NCBI RefSeq assembly: GCF_013618625.1
Contig: NZ_JABRWO010000004.1
Coordinates: 186,001 to 250,000, forward strand
Origin: Bremerella alba
GTDB lineage: Bacteria > Planctomycetota > Planctomycetia > Pirellulales > Pirellulaceae
DNA length: 64,000 nucleotides
Reading direction: 5' to 3'
In this document: one piece after another, positions 51,565-59,510 of the stretch
How the letters are laid out: each line of letters opens with the position of its first letter
How positions within the stretch are numbered: the stretch's first letter is position 1
Position numbers and translations under genes: made by a program
The notes under the pieces: generated by a model
The model's database searches: none
Told to the model about the DNA's origin: nothing
The model's input: the letters and a program-made list of their open reading frames with translations, nothing else

Positions 51565-53007
51565 CTACTGCGGCAAATTACGGGCCGTTGGCTGCGGGAA
51601 ATGGCCGGCGTGGCGGCGGCCTGGCCCCGGGTTCTCGTCGTCGCCTAGATCCTCTTGGATCTTCGCGGCTAGACGCATCATTCGCTGAACAACCTCGGGA
51701 TTCTCCTCGGCCACGTTACTGGCCTCCTGCAAATCCTCTTTCAGATTAAAGAGCCTCGGTTGGGCAAACGCTTCCTTCTGCTGTTGCCAGCCACCCTTTG
51801 GATTTCGAAGCGGGAGATACAGTTTCCATTGGCCACTGCGTACGGCCTGAAGCTGATCGAACATGTAGTAGTAGAACGCCTGGTGGGGCGACTTCGCTCC
51901 TGATTCCCCTTGAAGCAGCGGCAGAATGTCTTTCCCATCGATCACACGGTCCGGCGGCAATTCGGCTCCGGCTAGACGGGCGATCGTGGGATAAAGATCC
52001 ATGAGCGAGGCAACCTCCGCGCAATGCGTTCCGCCTGGCACGGTCCCTGGCCACCACACGATCGTAGGAACCCGCATGCCTCCTTCCGCAGTTGTGTATC
52101 CCCATCCCTTCAGCGGCTCGTTCGATCCTTGAACAGGATTGCGCCGCGGAGCACCATTGTCACTCGTCCAGATAACCAGCGTCTGCTCGTCAAGCTCAAG
52201 TAGATCGAGCGTCTTCAATATCTGTCCCGTAGACCAATCCAACTCCTCAACCGAATCTCCCCACGGTCCGTTCTTACTCTTCCCCTGAAAGGCCTCGCTC
52301 GCATACGGGGCCCGGGTACTGCCAGGCATGGCCTGGGGTAGGTAAACAAAGAAAGGCCGGTCGCGGTTCTCCGTAATAAAGCGAATGGCTTCCTGGGTAT
52401 ACAACCGCGTAGCCGCGTTCAAATCGACCGGGGCTTCGATGACCTCTTCGTCTCGCATGAGTGGAAGATCGGGCCACGGCTTGCCTGGGCGTGGCGTCAT
52501 GTCATCGCTGTAGGGAATTCCATAATAAGAATCGAAGCCTTGCCTCGTCGGCAAAAAAGGCAGCTGATCTCCCAGATGCCACTTGCCAATAATCGTGGTC
52601 GCGTAGCCTTTTGGCTTTAGCAGTTCGGCAATCGTGATTTCGCTGGCAGCCAACCCCTTGGACGAAACAGGCTGCAAAACGGCCCCGCCTGTCTCGCTTT
52701 TGTGCATGTTGACCCGCGCTGGATAACAGCCGGTTAAAAGCGCCGCTCGAGATGGCGTACAGACACCACTTGCGGCGTAGAGGTCTGTGAATTTCATTCC
52801 CTCGGCGGCCATCCGATCAAGATGCGGCGTGCGATGCAACTTCGACCCAAAACAACCAACGTCACCATAACCCAAGTTGTCGCACAAAATGACGATCACA
52901 TTGGGTGGCCGCCCATCTTTCGCATAAAGCTCACCTTGCATGCTCAAGAACGTCAGGGCGATCCACGTGGCCAAAGAGCTACTTAGAAATCGTTTAAACA
53001 ATGTCAT
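51565..53007 (-). CDS. Secreted arylsulfatase-type sulfatase
   Basis: The product has 480 residues from the ATG at 53007; an ATG one codon earlier is equivalent. The leader MTLFKRFLSSSLATWIALTF is a signal peptide. The formylglycine site is CTPSR with Cys83 (ASGVCTPSRAALLTG), the metal site is LCDNLGYGDVGCFG, and downstream HLGD and DNGAPRR carry the other metal ligands. It removes sulfate esters, most likely from sulfated polysaccharides. It needs a formylglycine-generating enzyme, not seen here. The next sulfatase gene is immediately upstream on the same strand, 50 bp apart. Confidence 0.93.
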   Translation of the reverse strand: MTLFKRFLSSSLATWIALTFLSMQGELYAKDGRPPNVIVILCDNLGYGDVGCFGSKLHRTPHLDRMAAEGMKFTDLYAASGVCTPSRAALLTGCYPARVNMHKSETGGAVLQPVSSKGLAASEITIAELLKPKGYATTIIGKWHLGDQLPFLPTRQGFDSYYGIPYSDDMTPRPGKPWPDLPLMRDEEVIEAPVDLNAATRLYTQEAIRFITENRDRPFFVYLPQAMPGSTRAPYASEAFQGKSKNGPWGDSVEELDWSTGQILKTLDLLELDEQTLVIWTSDNGAPRRNPVQGSNEPLKGWGYTTAEGGMRVPTIVWWPGTVPGGTHCAEVASLMDLYPTIARLAGAELPPDRVIDGKDILPLLQGESGAKSPHQAFYYYMFDQLQAVRSGQWKLYLPLRNPKGGWQQQKEAFAQPRLFNLKEDLQEASNVAEENPEVVQRMMRLAAKIQEDLGDDENPGPGRRHAGHFPQPTARNLPQ

Positions 53008-53056
53008 CATTCGCTTCGTGAAGATCTCTTCGGGATAGGCAGTCCCATCGCAACGA

Positions 53057-54955
53057 CTAAGGAATCTTGTTGTCGGTCCCTTGCAGTTCGTTCAGGGCCC
53101 GGTTCGTCACGCGAACGCGGTATTTGCCGTCGGAATTGAATCCCTTTTGATACTCCAATCCCTGCTTCATCTCCTGAATCACAGGACGAGCCTGGTCGTC
53201 GATCTCGTCCAGGACGATCGCGGCCTGCAAGCGTTCCCACTGTTGGCCAGTGGTCAATTCCTTCACAAGCACCGGCAACGCATCCTCCGGCAGTCCCATG
53301 CGGCACATGGCCCTAGCAGCCGCCGTTCGGACGGCCGAAGCTTCGTCGGTCAGCGCTGCCTGAACAATACCTGCCGCATCGTCGCGAGCCGGCTCGCCAA
53401 TATTCCCGATCCCGGTTGCCGCCCAATATCGCACGGCATCGTCTTCGTCTTTCATGGCCTGAATCAAGTCTGGCAGCGCCGACGCACCTTCGGAAGCCTG
53501 AGTCGCAGCGGTGCTCAAGCGTTGGTTGTACTGGTCGCCGTCAGCCTGCCGCAGGACGGCATACTCACTTCCCACTTGCTTAGCCCGATTCACGAGGATC
53601 GGCTCGGGGATCAACCCCGTATCGCGTGTCTCTAGCACCCATTGCCGATGAGCTGCTCGCATTTGCTTAAGGGTATCGGCAAATTTCGGGTCCGCAGCAA
53701 GATTGTTCACTTCGTGAGGATCGGCCTGGCAATCGTACAGCTCTTCCACTGGCTTCGTGGCCGAGAAGTAGTACTCTGCTTCCGCCGAAAGCTGGCCCTG
53801 TTCATGCAGACGCCGAAGCTCACTCATCGTTGCCCCTTTCTCCGGCGTATTCATGTACTGATAGTACGTCTTGAGGGGCTCGTAATTGCGGATGTATTTG
53901 AAACGCTTGTCACGCACCATACGAATGATGTCGTACCGCTCGTCCATCCGATCACGCGCACCATAAACGTACTCACGTGGCGAGACCTCCCCACCTAGAA
54001 ATGGCTGCCCTTGCACGTAGTCAGGAATCTTGACGCCGGCCAGCTTCAGCACGGTCGGACCGAAATCGATGGAACTCACCAATTGATCGTTCTTTTCTCC
54101 GGGCGATGCCTGACCAGCATCGCGAAACTTTTCAGGAGTACGAACCACCATATGAATGTGCGTCCCTGAATCGTACAGCCAACGTTTCGCTCGGGGCAGA
54201 CCGATGCCGTGATCAGACCAAGCCATGATGATCGTGTCTTCGTACAAACCATCGTCTTTGAGTTGCTGAATCAAATTGCCGGCCCAGTGGTCCATGGCCG
54301 TGATCAGTTCGTAGTTGCGTTTCCAGTCCTCCCGCACAACCGAAGTGTCGGGGTAGTAGGGGGGCAACTCCAACTTTTCGGGGTCTTGGCGTTCGTCTTC
54401 TGTCAGACCCTTGGTGACCTGCTTGTACTTACCAGTCGAAGCAATGCCCGACTCGTGGCAACCGGTGAAGTTAAACACTGAAAAGAACGGCTGCGATTTA
54501 TCTGGCCGATTGCGCCAATGGGCTTTGCCGGAAGACTCGTCCCACGTTCCCTTGGGCGTGCGAAATTGATAATCCTGCTTCGAGTTGTTTGTGCAGTAGT
54601 AACCTGCGTCACGCAAGTAAACCGGAAACGGCTTGATCTCCTTCGGCAGCGTCGCCGTGCAGCGCATATGCTGTGTGCCTAGCGATGTTTGGTACATGCC
54701 GGTGATAATGCCACTACGGCACGGAGCACATACGCCTGCGGTCGTGAACGTGTTGGTGTAACGCACACCTTCGCTAGCCAGCTGATCGCTATTGGGCGTA
54801 ATCGCGTGTGGATCACCAAAACTGCCAATGTGTGGGCTAATGTCTTCACACGAAAGCCAGACGATGTTCGGGCGTTGATCGACGCCCAAAACCGAACCGA
54901 CGAAAGCAACACACGATAAGACAATCGCAGATAAGATTCTCACGCTGCTCTCCAT
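53057..54955 (-). CDS. Secreted sulfatase with C-terminal HEAT repeats
   Basis: The product has 632 residues from the ATG at 54955; the frame opens 14 codons upstream without homology. A signal peptide (MESSVRILSAIVLSCVAFVG) is followed by the metal-binding SCEDISPHIG and the formylglycine site CAPCR with Cys76. AWSDHGIGLPRAKRW carries the catalytic histidine region. Residues of about 490-620 form HEAT-like repeats (DEDDAVRYWAATGIGNIG, DEASAVRTAAARAMCR), an addition rarely seen in sulfatases. The type resembles the heparan N-sulfatase group, but the substrate is inferred only. Confidence 0.92.
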   Translation of the reverse strand: MESSVRILSAIVLSCVAFVGSVLGVDQRPNIVWLSCEDISPHIGSFGDPHAITPNSDQLASEGVRYTNTFTTAGVCAPCRSGIITGMYQTSLGTQHMRCTATLPKEIKPFPVYLRDAGYYCTNNSKQDYQFRTPKGTWDESSGKAHWRNRPDKSQPFFSVFNFTGCHESGIASTGKYKQVTKGLTEDERQDPEKLELPPYYPDTSVVREDWKRNYELITAMDHWAGNLIQQLKDDGLYEDTIIMAWSDHGIGLPRAKRWLYDSGTHIHMVVRTPEKFRDAGQASPGEKNDQLVSSIDFGPTVLKLAGVKIPDYVQGQPFLGGEVSPREYVYGARDRMDERYDIIRMVRDKRFKYIRNYEPLKTYYQYMNTPEKGATMSELRRLHEQGQLSAEAEYYFSATKPVEELYDCQADPHEVNNLAADPKFADTLKQMRAAHRQWVLETRDTGLIPEPILVNRAKQVGSEYAVLRQADGDQYNQRLSTAATQASEGASALPDLIQAMKDEDDAVRYWAATGIGNIGEPARDDAAGIVQAALTDEASAVRTAAARAMCRMGLPEDALPVLVKELTTGQQWERLQAAIVLDEIDDQARPVIQEMKQGLEYQKGFNSDGKYRVRVTNRALNELQGTDNKIP

Positions 54956-55008
54956 GAAATGGTGGGATGTTCTCAGACAGGAGGGGACTTCAGGCAATCA
55001 TCGAAGAG

Positions 55009-55905
55009 CTACGAAGCCAGCTTTTGCTTGAGCCAGTCCAAGTCTCGCTTCATGGCTGCCAGATGATTAGATACCTGCTTGGCCTCGTCACCTCGCAGAT
55101 ACTCGACATGCAGCGAGATCGGCCCGTTGTACTCGCTTGCTTTGAGCAACTTCCAGAACTCGCCTGGCAGTTGGCCTTCGCTCACCGAGCACCACGCGGG
55201 GCGGCCATCATTGCCTTGGAAGTCCTTAATGTAGACCGCACCGAGATGCGACTGAACCAGATTCCATTGAATGGGCCACGACGTGTTTCCTTCCACCCTG
55301 GCATGGCCGATGTCGAAGGCCATCGAAACAAACTTGGGGTCGTACTGCCGAACAAGATGCATGATGTCCCACACCGGAGAGCCCACGTAGTGGCTGCCGG
55401 AGTGGTTCTGGTAGACGGCCTGAATGCCGATCTCCTCGTTCATCGCTGCCAGGTCTTTCAGCTTGGCTCCGGCTTCACGCAGTTGAGGCGCAACCGGCTT
55501 CTTCAAGTCGTAGCGATAGTACGACATGCGGTACCGAGGAATACCCAACTCCTTGGCTACCTTCAACGTTTCTTCCGCGTTGGGCGAATCGATACTGTTG
55601 ATGCTCGAGGTCAGAATGTCGATCGTCAGTCCCTGCTTCTTGAACGCTTCGACGAACTTCGGCAGTTCCTCGCCAACGTTCTTCGGTTCGATATGCCCAC
55701 CGTTGCGGATGGGCGCCTCGATGCCGTCGAAGCCGACCTCGGCCACGCTCTGGGCCATCTCGTCGAAGCTCAATGGCTGCAGAAACTTGGTGAACGTGAT
55801 CAGCTTCCAGCGGCTAGGGGAAGCATCTTGTGCCACCAGCGAACTTCCCAGGCCCACCGCCGCGGCCGTTCCTAGCGAAGCTTGAAGCATCTGTCGTCGG
55901 TTCAT
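55009..55905 (-). CDS. Sugar-phosphate isomerase/epimerase-like TIM-barrel protein, Tat-type leader
   Basis: The product has 298 residues from the ATG at 55905 (MNRRQMLQASLGTAAAVG), with an Arg-Arg leader of the twin-arginine type; a Met three codons earlier also exists. The body has the AP-endonuclease-2 / xylose-isomerase fold: GFDGIEAPIRNGG, QAVYQNHSGSHYVGS and SMAFDIGHARVEG, with SLHVEYLRGDE near the end carrying the last metal ligand. Exported members of this family are common in planctomycetes next to sulfatases and may act on oligosaccharide ends. The sulfatase gene is downstream and the NHL gene upstream on the same strand. Confidence 0.88.
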   Translation of the reverse strand: MNRRQMLQASLGTAAAVGLGSSLVAQDASPSRWKLITFTKFLQPLSFDEMAQSVAEVGFDGIEAPIRNGGHIEPKNVGEELPKFVEAFKKQGLTIDILTSSINSIDSPNAEETLKVAKELGIPRYRMSYYRYDLKKPVAPQLREAGAKLKDLAAMNEEIGIQAVYQNHSGSHYVGSPVWDIMHLVRQYDPKFVSMAFDIGHARVEGNTSWPIQWNLVQSHLGAVYIKDFQGNDGRPAWCSVSEGQLPGEFWKLLKASEYNGPISLHVEYLRGDEAKQVSNHLAAMKRDLDWLKQKLAS

Positions 55906-55926
55906 TGCATGCATCGTTCGTACTCC

Positions 55927-57039
55927 TTATTCGGTAACGGGCACAACTTTGCGAACCCGGTGATTGTTTGTATCGCCGATGTATAGGGCATTATCCGCCC
56001 CCACACCGATCCCATGCGGACGATCCATCTTGGCCTTGGTCGCCGGGCCGTTGTCGCCGGAGAAACCACGTCCCTGGGGACCAATCCCAGCCACCGTGCG
56101 AATGCGGTCGTTCGTCACGTCGATCTCCCGAATGGCTTGGTTCTCCGTATCGACAACGTACACGTTGCCGTTAGGCGCTTTCACGATTCCCTTTGGACCG
56201 TTCATCGTCGCTTCTTTGGCACTCCCTCCATCGCCGCTGTATCCCTTCTTACCAGAGCATGCCACGTGATGCACAACGCCGGTTTTCAAGTCTAAACGCC
56301 AGACGCTGTGCCCTTCTCGTAACGCGATCCAAAGATCGTTACCATCGAGATCAAGCGCCCGCGGGCCAACCATCGACTTACCAGCGGTCGTCTCTCCGTC
56401 GATGGGCATTTTTTTGTCGCCATTACCAGCGATCGAATGAATGACTCCGGTCTTCAAATCAATCGCGCGGATCCGATGATTCTGAATATCGGCCACGTAC
56501 AGCGTGGAATCGTCTTCACTCAACGCGATGCTATGCGGGCGATTGAACTGAGCGTTCAGCGCCGGGCCGGCATCGCCGGAGTAGCCAGCCTTGCCGGTGC
56601 CTGCGACCGTCGAGATGTTGCCGGTCTTTGCATCGACCTTACGAACAAGATGGTTCTGCATCTCGACAAAGTACATATCACCATTGTTGGCGAAACGGAC
56701 TTCGTATGGTTCGTTCAGCTGCGCCTCGGTCGCCGGGCCGCCGTCGCCGGAATACCCTTTCGTTCCATTACCAGCGACCGTCGTGACCTGCTTGCTCTGC
56801 AAGTCGACGCGAAGCACGCGATGGTTTTCGACTTCCGTCACGTACATGGCACCATCCGGGCCAATCAGCACACCGAACGTTTGACCAATGTTGACCTCGT
56901 CGACCGGGCCTTCCATCGGGCCCAGGGCTTTTTGGCCGGTGCCAGCAACGGTAACGATCTCGCCGAATTCGGTCGCACAGACCTCCACGGCAGGCAAGAA
57001 CGTGACGAAGGCAACTAGTAAGCAAAGGCGGGACATCAT
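55927..57039 (-). CDS. Secreted NHL-repeat beta-propeller protein
   Basis: The product has 370 residues from the ATG at 57039; the next codon is also Met, and the longer frame to 57114 has no leader. The signal peptide is MMSRLCLLVAFVTFLPAV. The mature part is a six-bladed NHL propeller with repeats of the form VAGNGTKGYSGDGGPATEAQ and YVADIQNHRIRAID, about 55 residues each. It is probably a periplasmic binding or recognition module. It starts the group that ends with the two sulfatases, all on the minus strand, with the quinone oxidoreductase upstream. Confidence 0.92.
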   Translation of the reverse strand: MMSRLCLLVAFVTFLPAVEVCATEFGEIVTVAGTGQKALGPMEGPVDEVNIGQTFGVLIGPDGAMYVTEVENHRVLRVDLQSKQVTTVAGNGTKGYSGDGGPATEAQLNEPYEVRFANNGDMYFVEMQNHLVRKVDAKTGNISTVAGTGKAGYSGDAGPALNAQFNRPHSIALSEDDSTLYVADIQNHRIRAIDLKTGVIHSIAGNGDKKMPIDGETTAGKSMVGPRALDLDGNDLWIALREGHSVWRLDLKTGVVHHVACSGKKGYSGDGGSAKEATMNGPKGIVKAPNGNVYVVDTENQAIREIDVTNDRIRTVAGIGPQGRGFSGDNGPATKAKMDRPHGIGVGADNALYIGDTNNHRVRKVVPVTE

Positions 57040-57121
57040 GCGGCTCACTCGCGAAAGGGATTCAATTCGTCTGACAATGTTTTCGAGTCGAGCCGCATTA
57101 TAGTTCCTCTGCATCCCCGAT

Positions 57122-58117
57122 TCACGGTTTGATTAGAATTTTCCCTACCAGGGTGCCTGCCTGACGCAACGTGTTGTCTTCCTGCAACTTATGGGCGGCT
57201 GCCGCTTCAGAAAGGGGAAAGATCTTGCCGATCTGGGGCTTTAACTTCCCCTCTGAGAGCCAACGGCTGATCTCGTTTCCACTCACGGCCATTTCCTCGG
57301 GGCTCGCTTTGAACATCACAAAACCGTGCAGGCTACAACCTTTGACGTAAAACGGGCCGACCGGAAACTCCGGACGCGCATCTCGTCCAGCCATCAACAC
57401 CATTCGGCAGCGCTCGGCCGCGATGCTAACCAGGAAATCAAAGTCTGGCTCGCGGATCGTTTCCCAAATTACATTCACACCGTTGGGACAAACCTTCAGG
57501 ACTTCCTCGTCAACGTCTTGCGTCTTGTAATTGAAAACGTGGTCGGCTCCCAGTTCTAGGCAGATCTCCGATTTCTCGCGCGAGCCTGCCGTTGTCAGCA
57601 CGGTCGCTCCCATCGCTTTCGCCATCTGCACGACCATCGAGCCGACACCTCCAGAGCCGCCGTGCACGAAGATCGTCTCGCCCGACTTGAGTGCCGCGTT
57701 ATCGGCCCCCAAGCCCAGATGGGCTGTGATGCCGGTTAACGCGCACGCCGCAACCGCATCGTCTTTGACATCGTCTGGTGTCGCGTACAACCAGTGCTCG
57801 TCCACCACCGCATACTCGGCGAACGTTCCCTGACGCCCTACCAACCCTTGGTTGGTTCCCCACACGCGCTGACCGACCTGGTAACGACTGGTGCCAGGGC
57901 CCATCTTTTCGATCGTGCCGGCCAGGTCGCTTCCGGTGACAAACGGTTTAGGAAGCTCCCAATAGTTGGCCCCGTTTCGGACATACGTATCGATTGGATT
58001 GAGCGCCGCCGTACCTATCTTTACCAATACCTGACCCTCGCCCGGTTCCGGTGTGGGTATGTCACCATATTGAATAACCTCAGGCGGCCCTGTTTCTTCG
58101 ATGTAGGCTGCTTTCAT
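57122..58117 (-). CDS. Zinc-independent NADPH:quinone oxidoreductase-like MDR protein
   Basis: The product has 331 residues from the ATG at 58117 (MKAAYIEETGPPEVIQYGDI). The nucleotide-binding site is HGGSGGVGSMVVQMAKAMGA at about 145-165. The catalytic zinc ligands of true alcohol dehydrogenases are absent. The substrate-binding segment ALNPIDTYVRNG and the C-terminal HKLQEDNTLRQAGTLVGKIL match the quinone oxidoreductase branch. It probably reduces quinones or enones with NADPH. It is divergent from the SDR gene, with a 261-bp spacer. Confidence 0.9.
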   Translation of the reverse strand: MKAAYIEETGPPEVIQYGDIPTPEPGEGQVLVKIGTAALNPIDTYVRNGANYWELPKPFVTGSDLAGTIEKMGPGTSRYQVGQRVWGTNQGLVGRQGTFAEYAVVDEHWLYATPDDVKDDAVAACALTGITAHLGLGADNAALKSGETIFVHGGSGGVGSMVVQMAKAMGATVLTTAGSREKSEICLELGADHVFNYKTQDVDEEVLKVCPNGVNVIWETIREPDFDFLVSIAAERCRMVLMAGRDARPEFPVGPFYVKGCSLHGFVMFKASPEEMAVSGNEISRWLSEGKLKPQIGKIFPLSEAAAAHKLQEDNTLRQAGTLVGKILIKP

Positions 58118-58378
58118 CAGAATCTTTCGTTCGGGGTGTTCGCAGGTCAATGACTCCTCCATCCTATCGCTCTCGCAAGGACAGACAAGTTAGCTGCTCG
58201 TACGAAATGAATTGCCGGGTTGCCCAAAGTTTCATCTCTGAGTCGGCAACGCCGACATGCGGCCCCCAAAGCTCACTTTCTCAGGCCTGGCTACCCGCCG
58301 AACTCTTCCATCTGTTCCACTTACCGCTAGTGCGTCAGAATAAGTACAGCCAATCACTTCTCTGAGGAACCCTGCACC

Positions 58379-59158
58379 ATGAAGAACACAGCCCTGATTA
58401 CCGGAGCATCGAGCGGCATCGGCCGCGAGTTGGCCTGGGTCCATGCCGAGCACGGCGGCGACCTTGTGTTGATCGCTCGTCGCGGTGAAGTGCTCGAAGA
58501 ACTCAAGCAGCAGTTGGTCGAGAAGCACCAAACCGACGTGCTGTGCATCGCCATCGACCTGAACGAGCCGGGGGCCGTTCGCCAAGTGTACGACCAGGTC
58601 GAAGCGGCCGGAATCGAGGTCGATATCCTGATCAACAACGCAGGCTTCGGCAACCATGGCCCTTTTCACCAGCACGACTGGAAAACGGACGGCGCGATGA
58701 TTCACCTGAACGTCAGCGTCCTCAGCGAAATGACTCACCGCTTTCTGCAAGGGATGCTCGAACGCCAGCACGGACGCATCCTCAACGTCGGCAGCACGGC
58801 CGGCTTCCTACCGGGCCCTATGATGGCGGTCTATTACGCGTCCAAAGCGTACGTCCTTAGCTTCTCCCAAGCAATCGCCGAAGAGGTTTCAGAACTCGGC
58901 GTCACCGTCACGGCCCTTTGTCCCGGCCCCGTCGAGACCGAGTTCTTTCATCGCGCCCACGCCAAGCATGTCGGCATGTTCAAGAAGGGATCGGCCGCAA
59001 CTGCCCGAGGCGTCGCCGAACTGGGCTACCGCACAATGAAGAAAGGCCGACTGGTGGTGATCAACGAGTGGCGACTATGGTTCATGCTGAACTGGATCAC
59101 CCCCTGGGTACCGCGGAGAACGCTGTTGAAGATCTCGCGGTGGTTGCTGAGTTCTTAA
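58379..59158 (+). CDS. Short-chain dehydrogenase/reductase
   Basis: This 259-residue protein has the cofactor motif TGASSGIG (residues 7-14), NNAG (INNAGFGNHGPF), catalytic Ser in NVGSTAGFLPG and YYASKAYVLSF with Tyr and Lys. GAGGAA lies before the ATG. It belongs to the DltE/YqjQ-like classical SDR group of unknown substrate. It is divergent from the quinone oxidoreductase gene, suggesting a shared control region but not a shared pathway. Confidence 0.92.
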   Translation: MKNTALITGASSGIGRELAWVHAEHGGDLVLIARRGEVLEELKQQLVEKHQTDVLCIAIDLNEPGAVRQVYDQVEAAGIEVDILINNAGFGNHGPFHQHDWKTDGAMIHLNVSVLSEMTHRFLQGMLERQHGRILNVGSTAGFLPGPMMAVYYASKAYVLSFSQAIAEEVSELGVTVTALCPGPVETEFFHRAHAKHVGMFKKGSAATARGVAELGYRTMKKGRLVVINEWRLWFMLNWITPWVPRRTLLKISRWLLSS

Positions 59159-59280
59159 AAGTGGCGGTCTGTTGTGATGCAATAGCGTTGGGCACGGCGT
59201 TTCAAGTGTTGATCAATTAAATGAAACATCTGCAGTGATAGCGATTTTAGTCGTCAATCAGTTATTTTACTTTTTTGATA

Positions 59281-59343
59281 ATGGGGAACCTTGAAGTGGA
59301 TGGTTTATCATTTGATGGTACCGTCATCTCAAGGGATCCCCAT
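59281..59343. repeat. 63-bp palindromic element
   Basis: ATGGGGAACCTTGA (59281-59294) is complementary to TCAAGGGATCCCCAT (59329-59343) with one mismatch and one bulge. The 34-base centre contains a second smaller dyad around GGTACC. It lies in a non-coding spacer. It lacks a T-run on either strand as a terminator would have, so it could be a REP-like or small mobile-derived palindrome or a leader structure. Confidence 0.5.
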
Positions 59344-59362
59344 TCATCCGCTCAATATGCTA

Positions 59363-59400
59363 GGTGTCCGATCTAAAACCATTCGTTTAATGCGAACACC
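59363..59400. repeat. Inverted repeat near the sensor kinase start
   Basis: GGTGTCCG (59363-59370) and CGAACACC (59393-59400) are complementary with one mismatch across 22 bases. It lies about 110 bp before the kinase ATG and could be an operator or leader hairpin. Confidence 0.35.
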
Positions 59401-59510
59401 CCCACCACCCGAATGGCTGATTTGCCGGTGAAACTTCTCCCCCGTGACCGTTTTAGCAACTAGACTTGAGTAGAATTCTCGCCCGGCTCTCCCATCGGAT
59501 CTCTGTACGC

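Larger units (their letters stand above)
59159..59510. other. Gene-free region upstream of the sensor kinase gene
   Basis: No coding sequence is supported in these 352 bases. It contains a 63-bp palindromic element (59281-59343) and a smaller inverted repeat (59363-59400). The kinase promoter must lie nearby. Confidence 0.5.

Noticed and set aside
54967-55875. 302-codon open frame on the plus strand
   Set aside because: It is antisense to the TIM-barrel gene and shows no recognisable motif; GC-rich codon structure leaves long shadow frames.
59190-59204. Sigma-54-like GGGCAC followed by TTCA
   Set aside because: The invariant -12 GC is missing.
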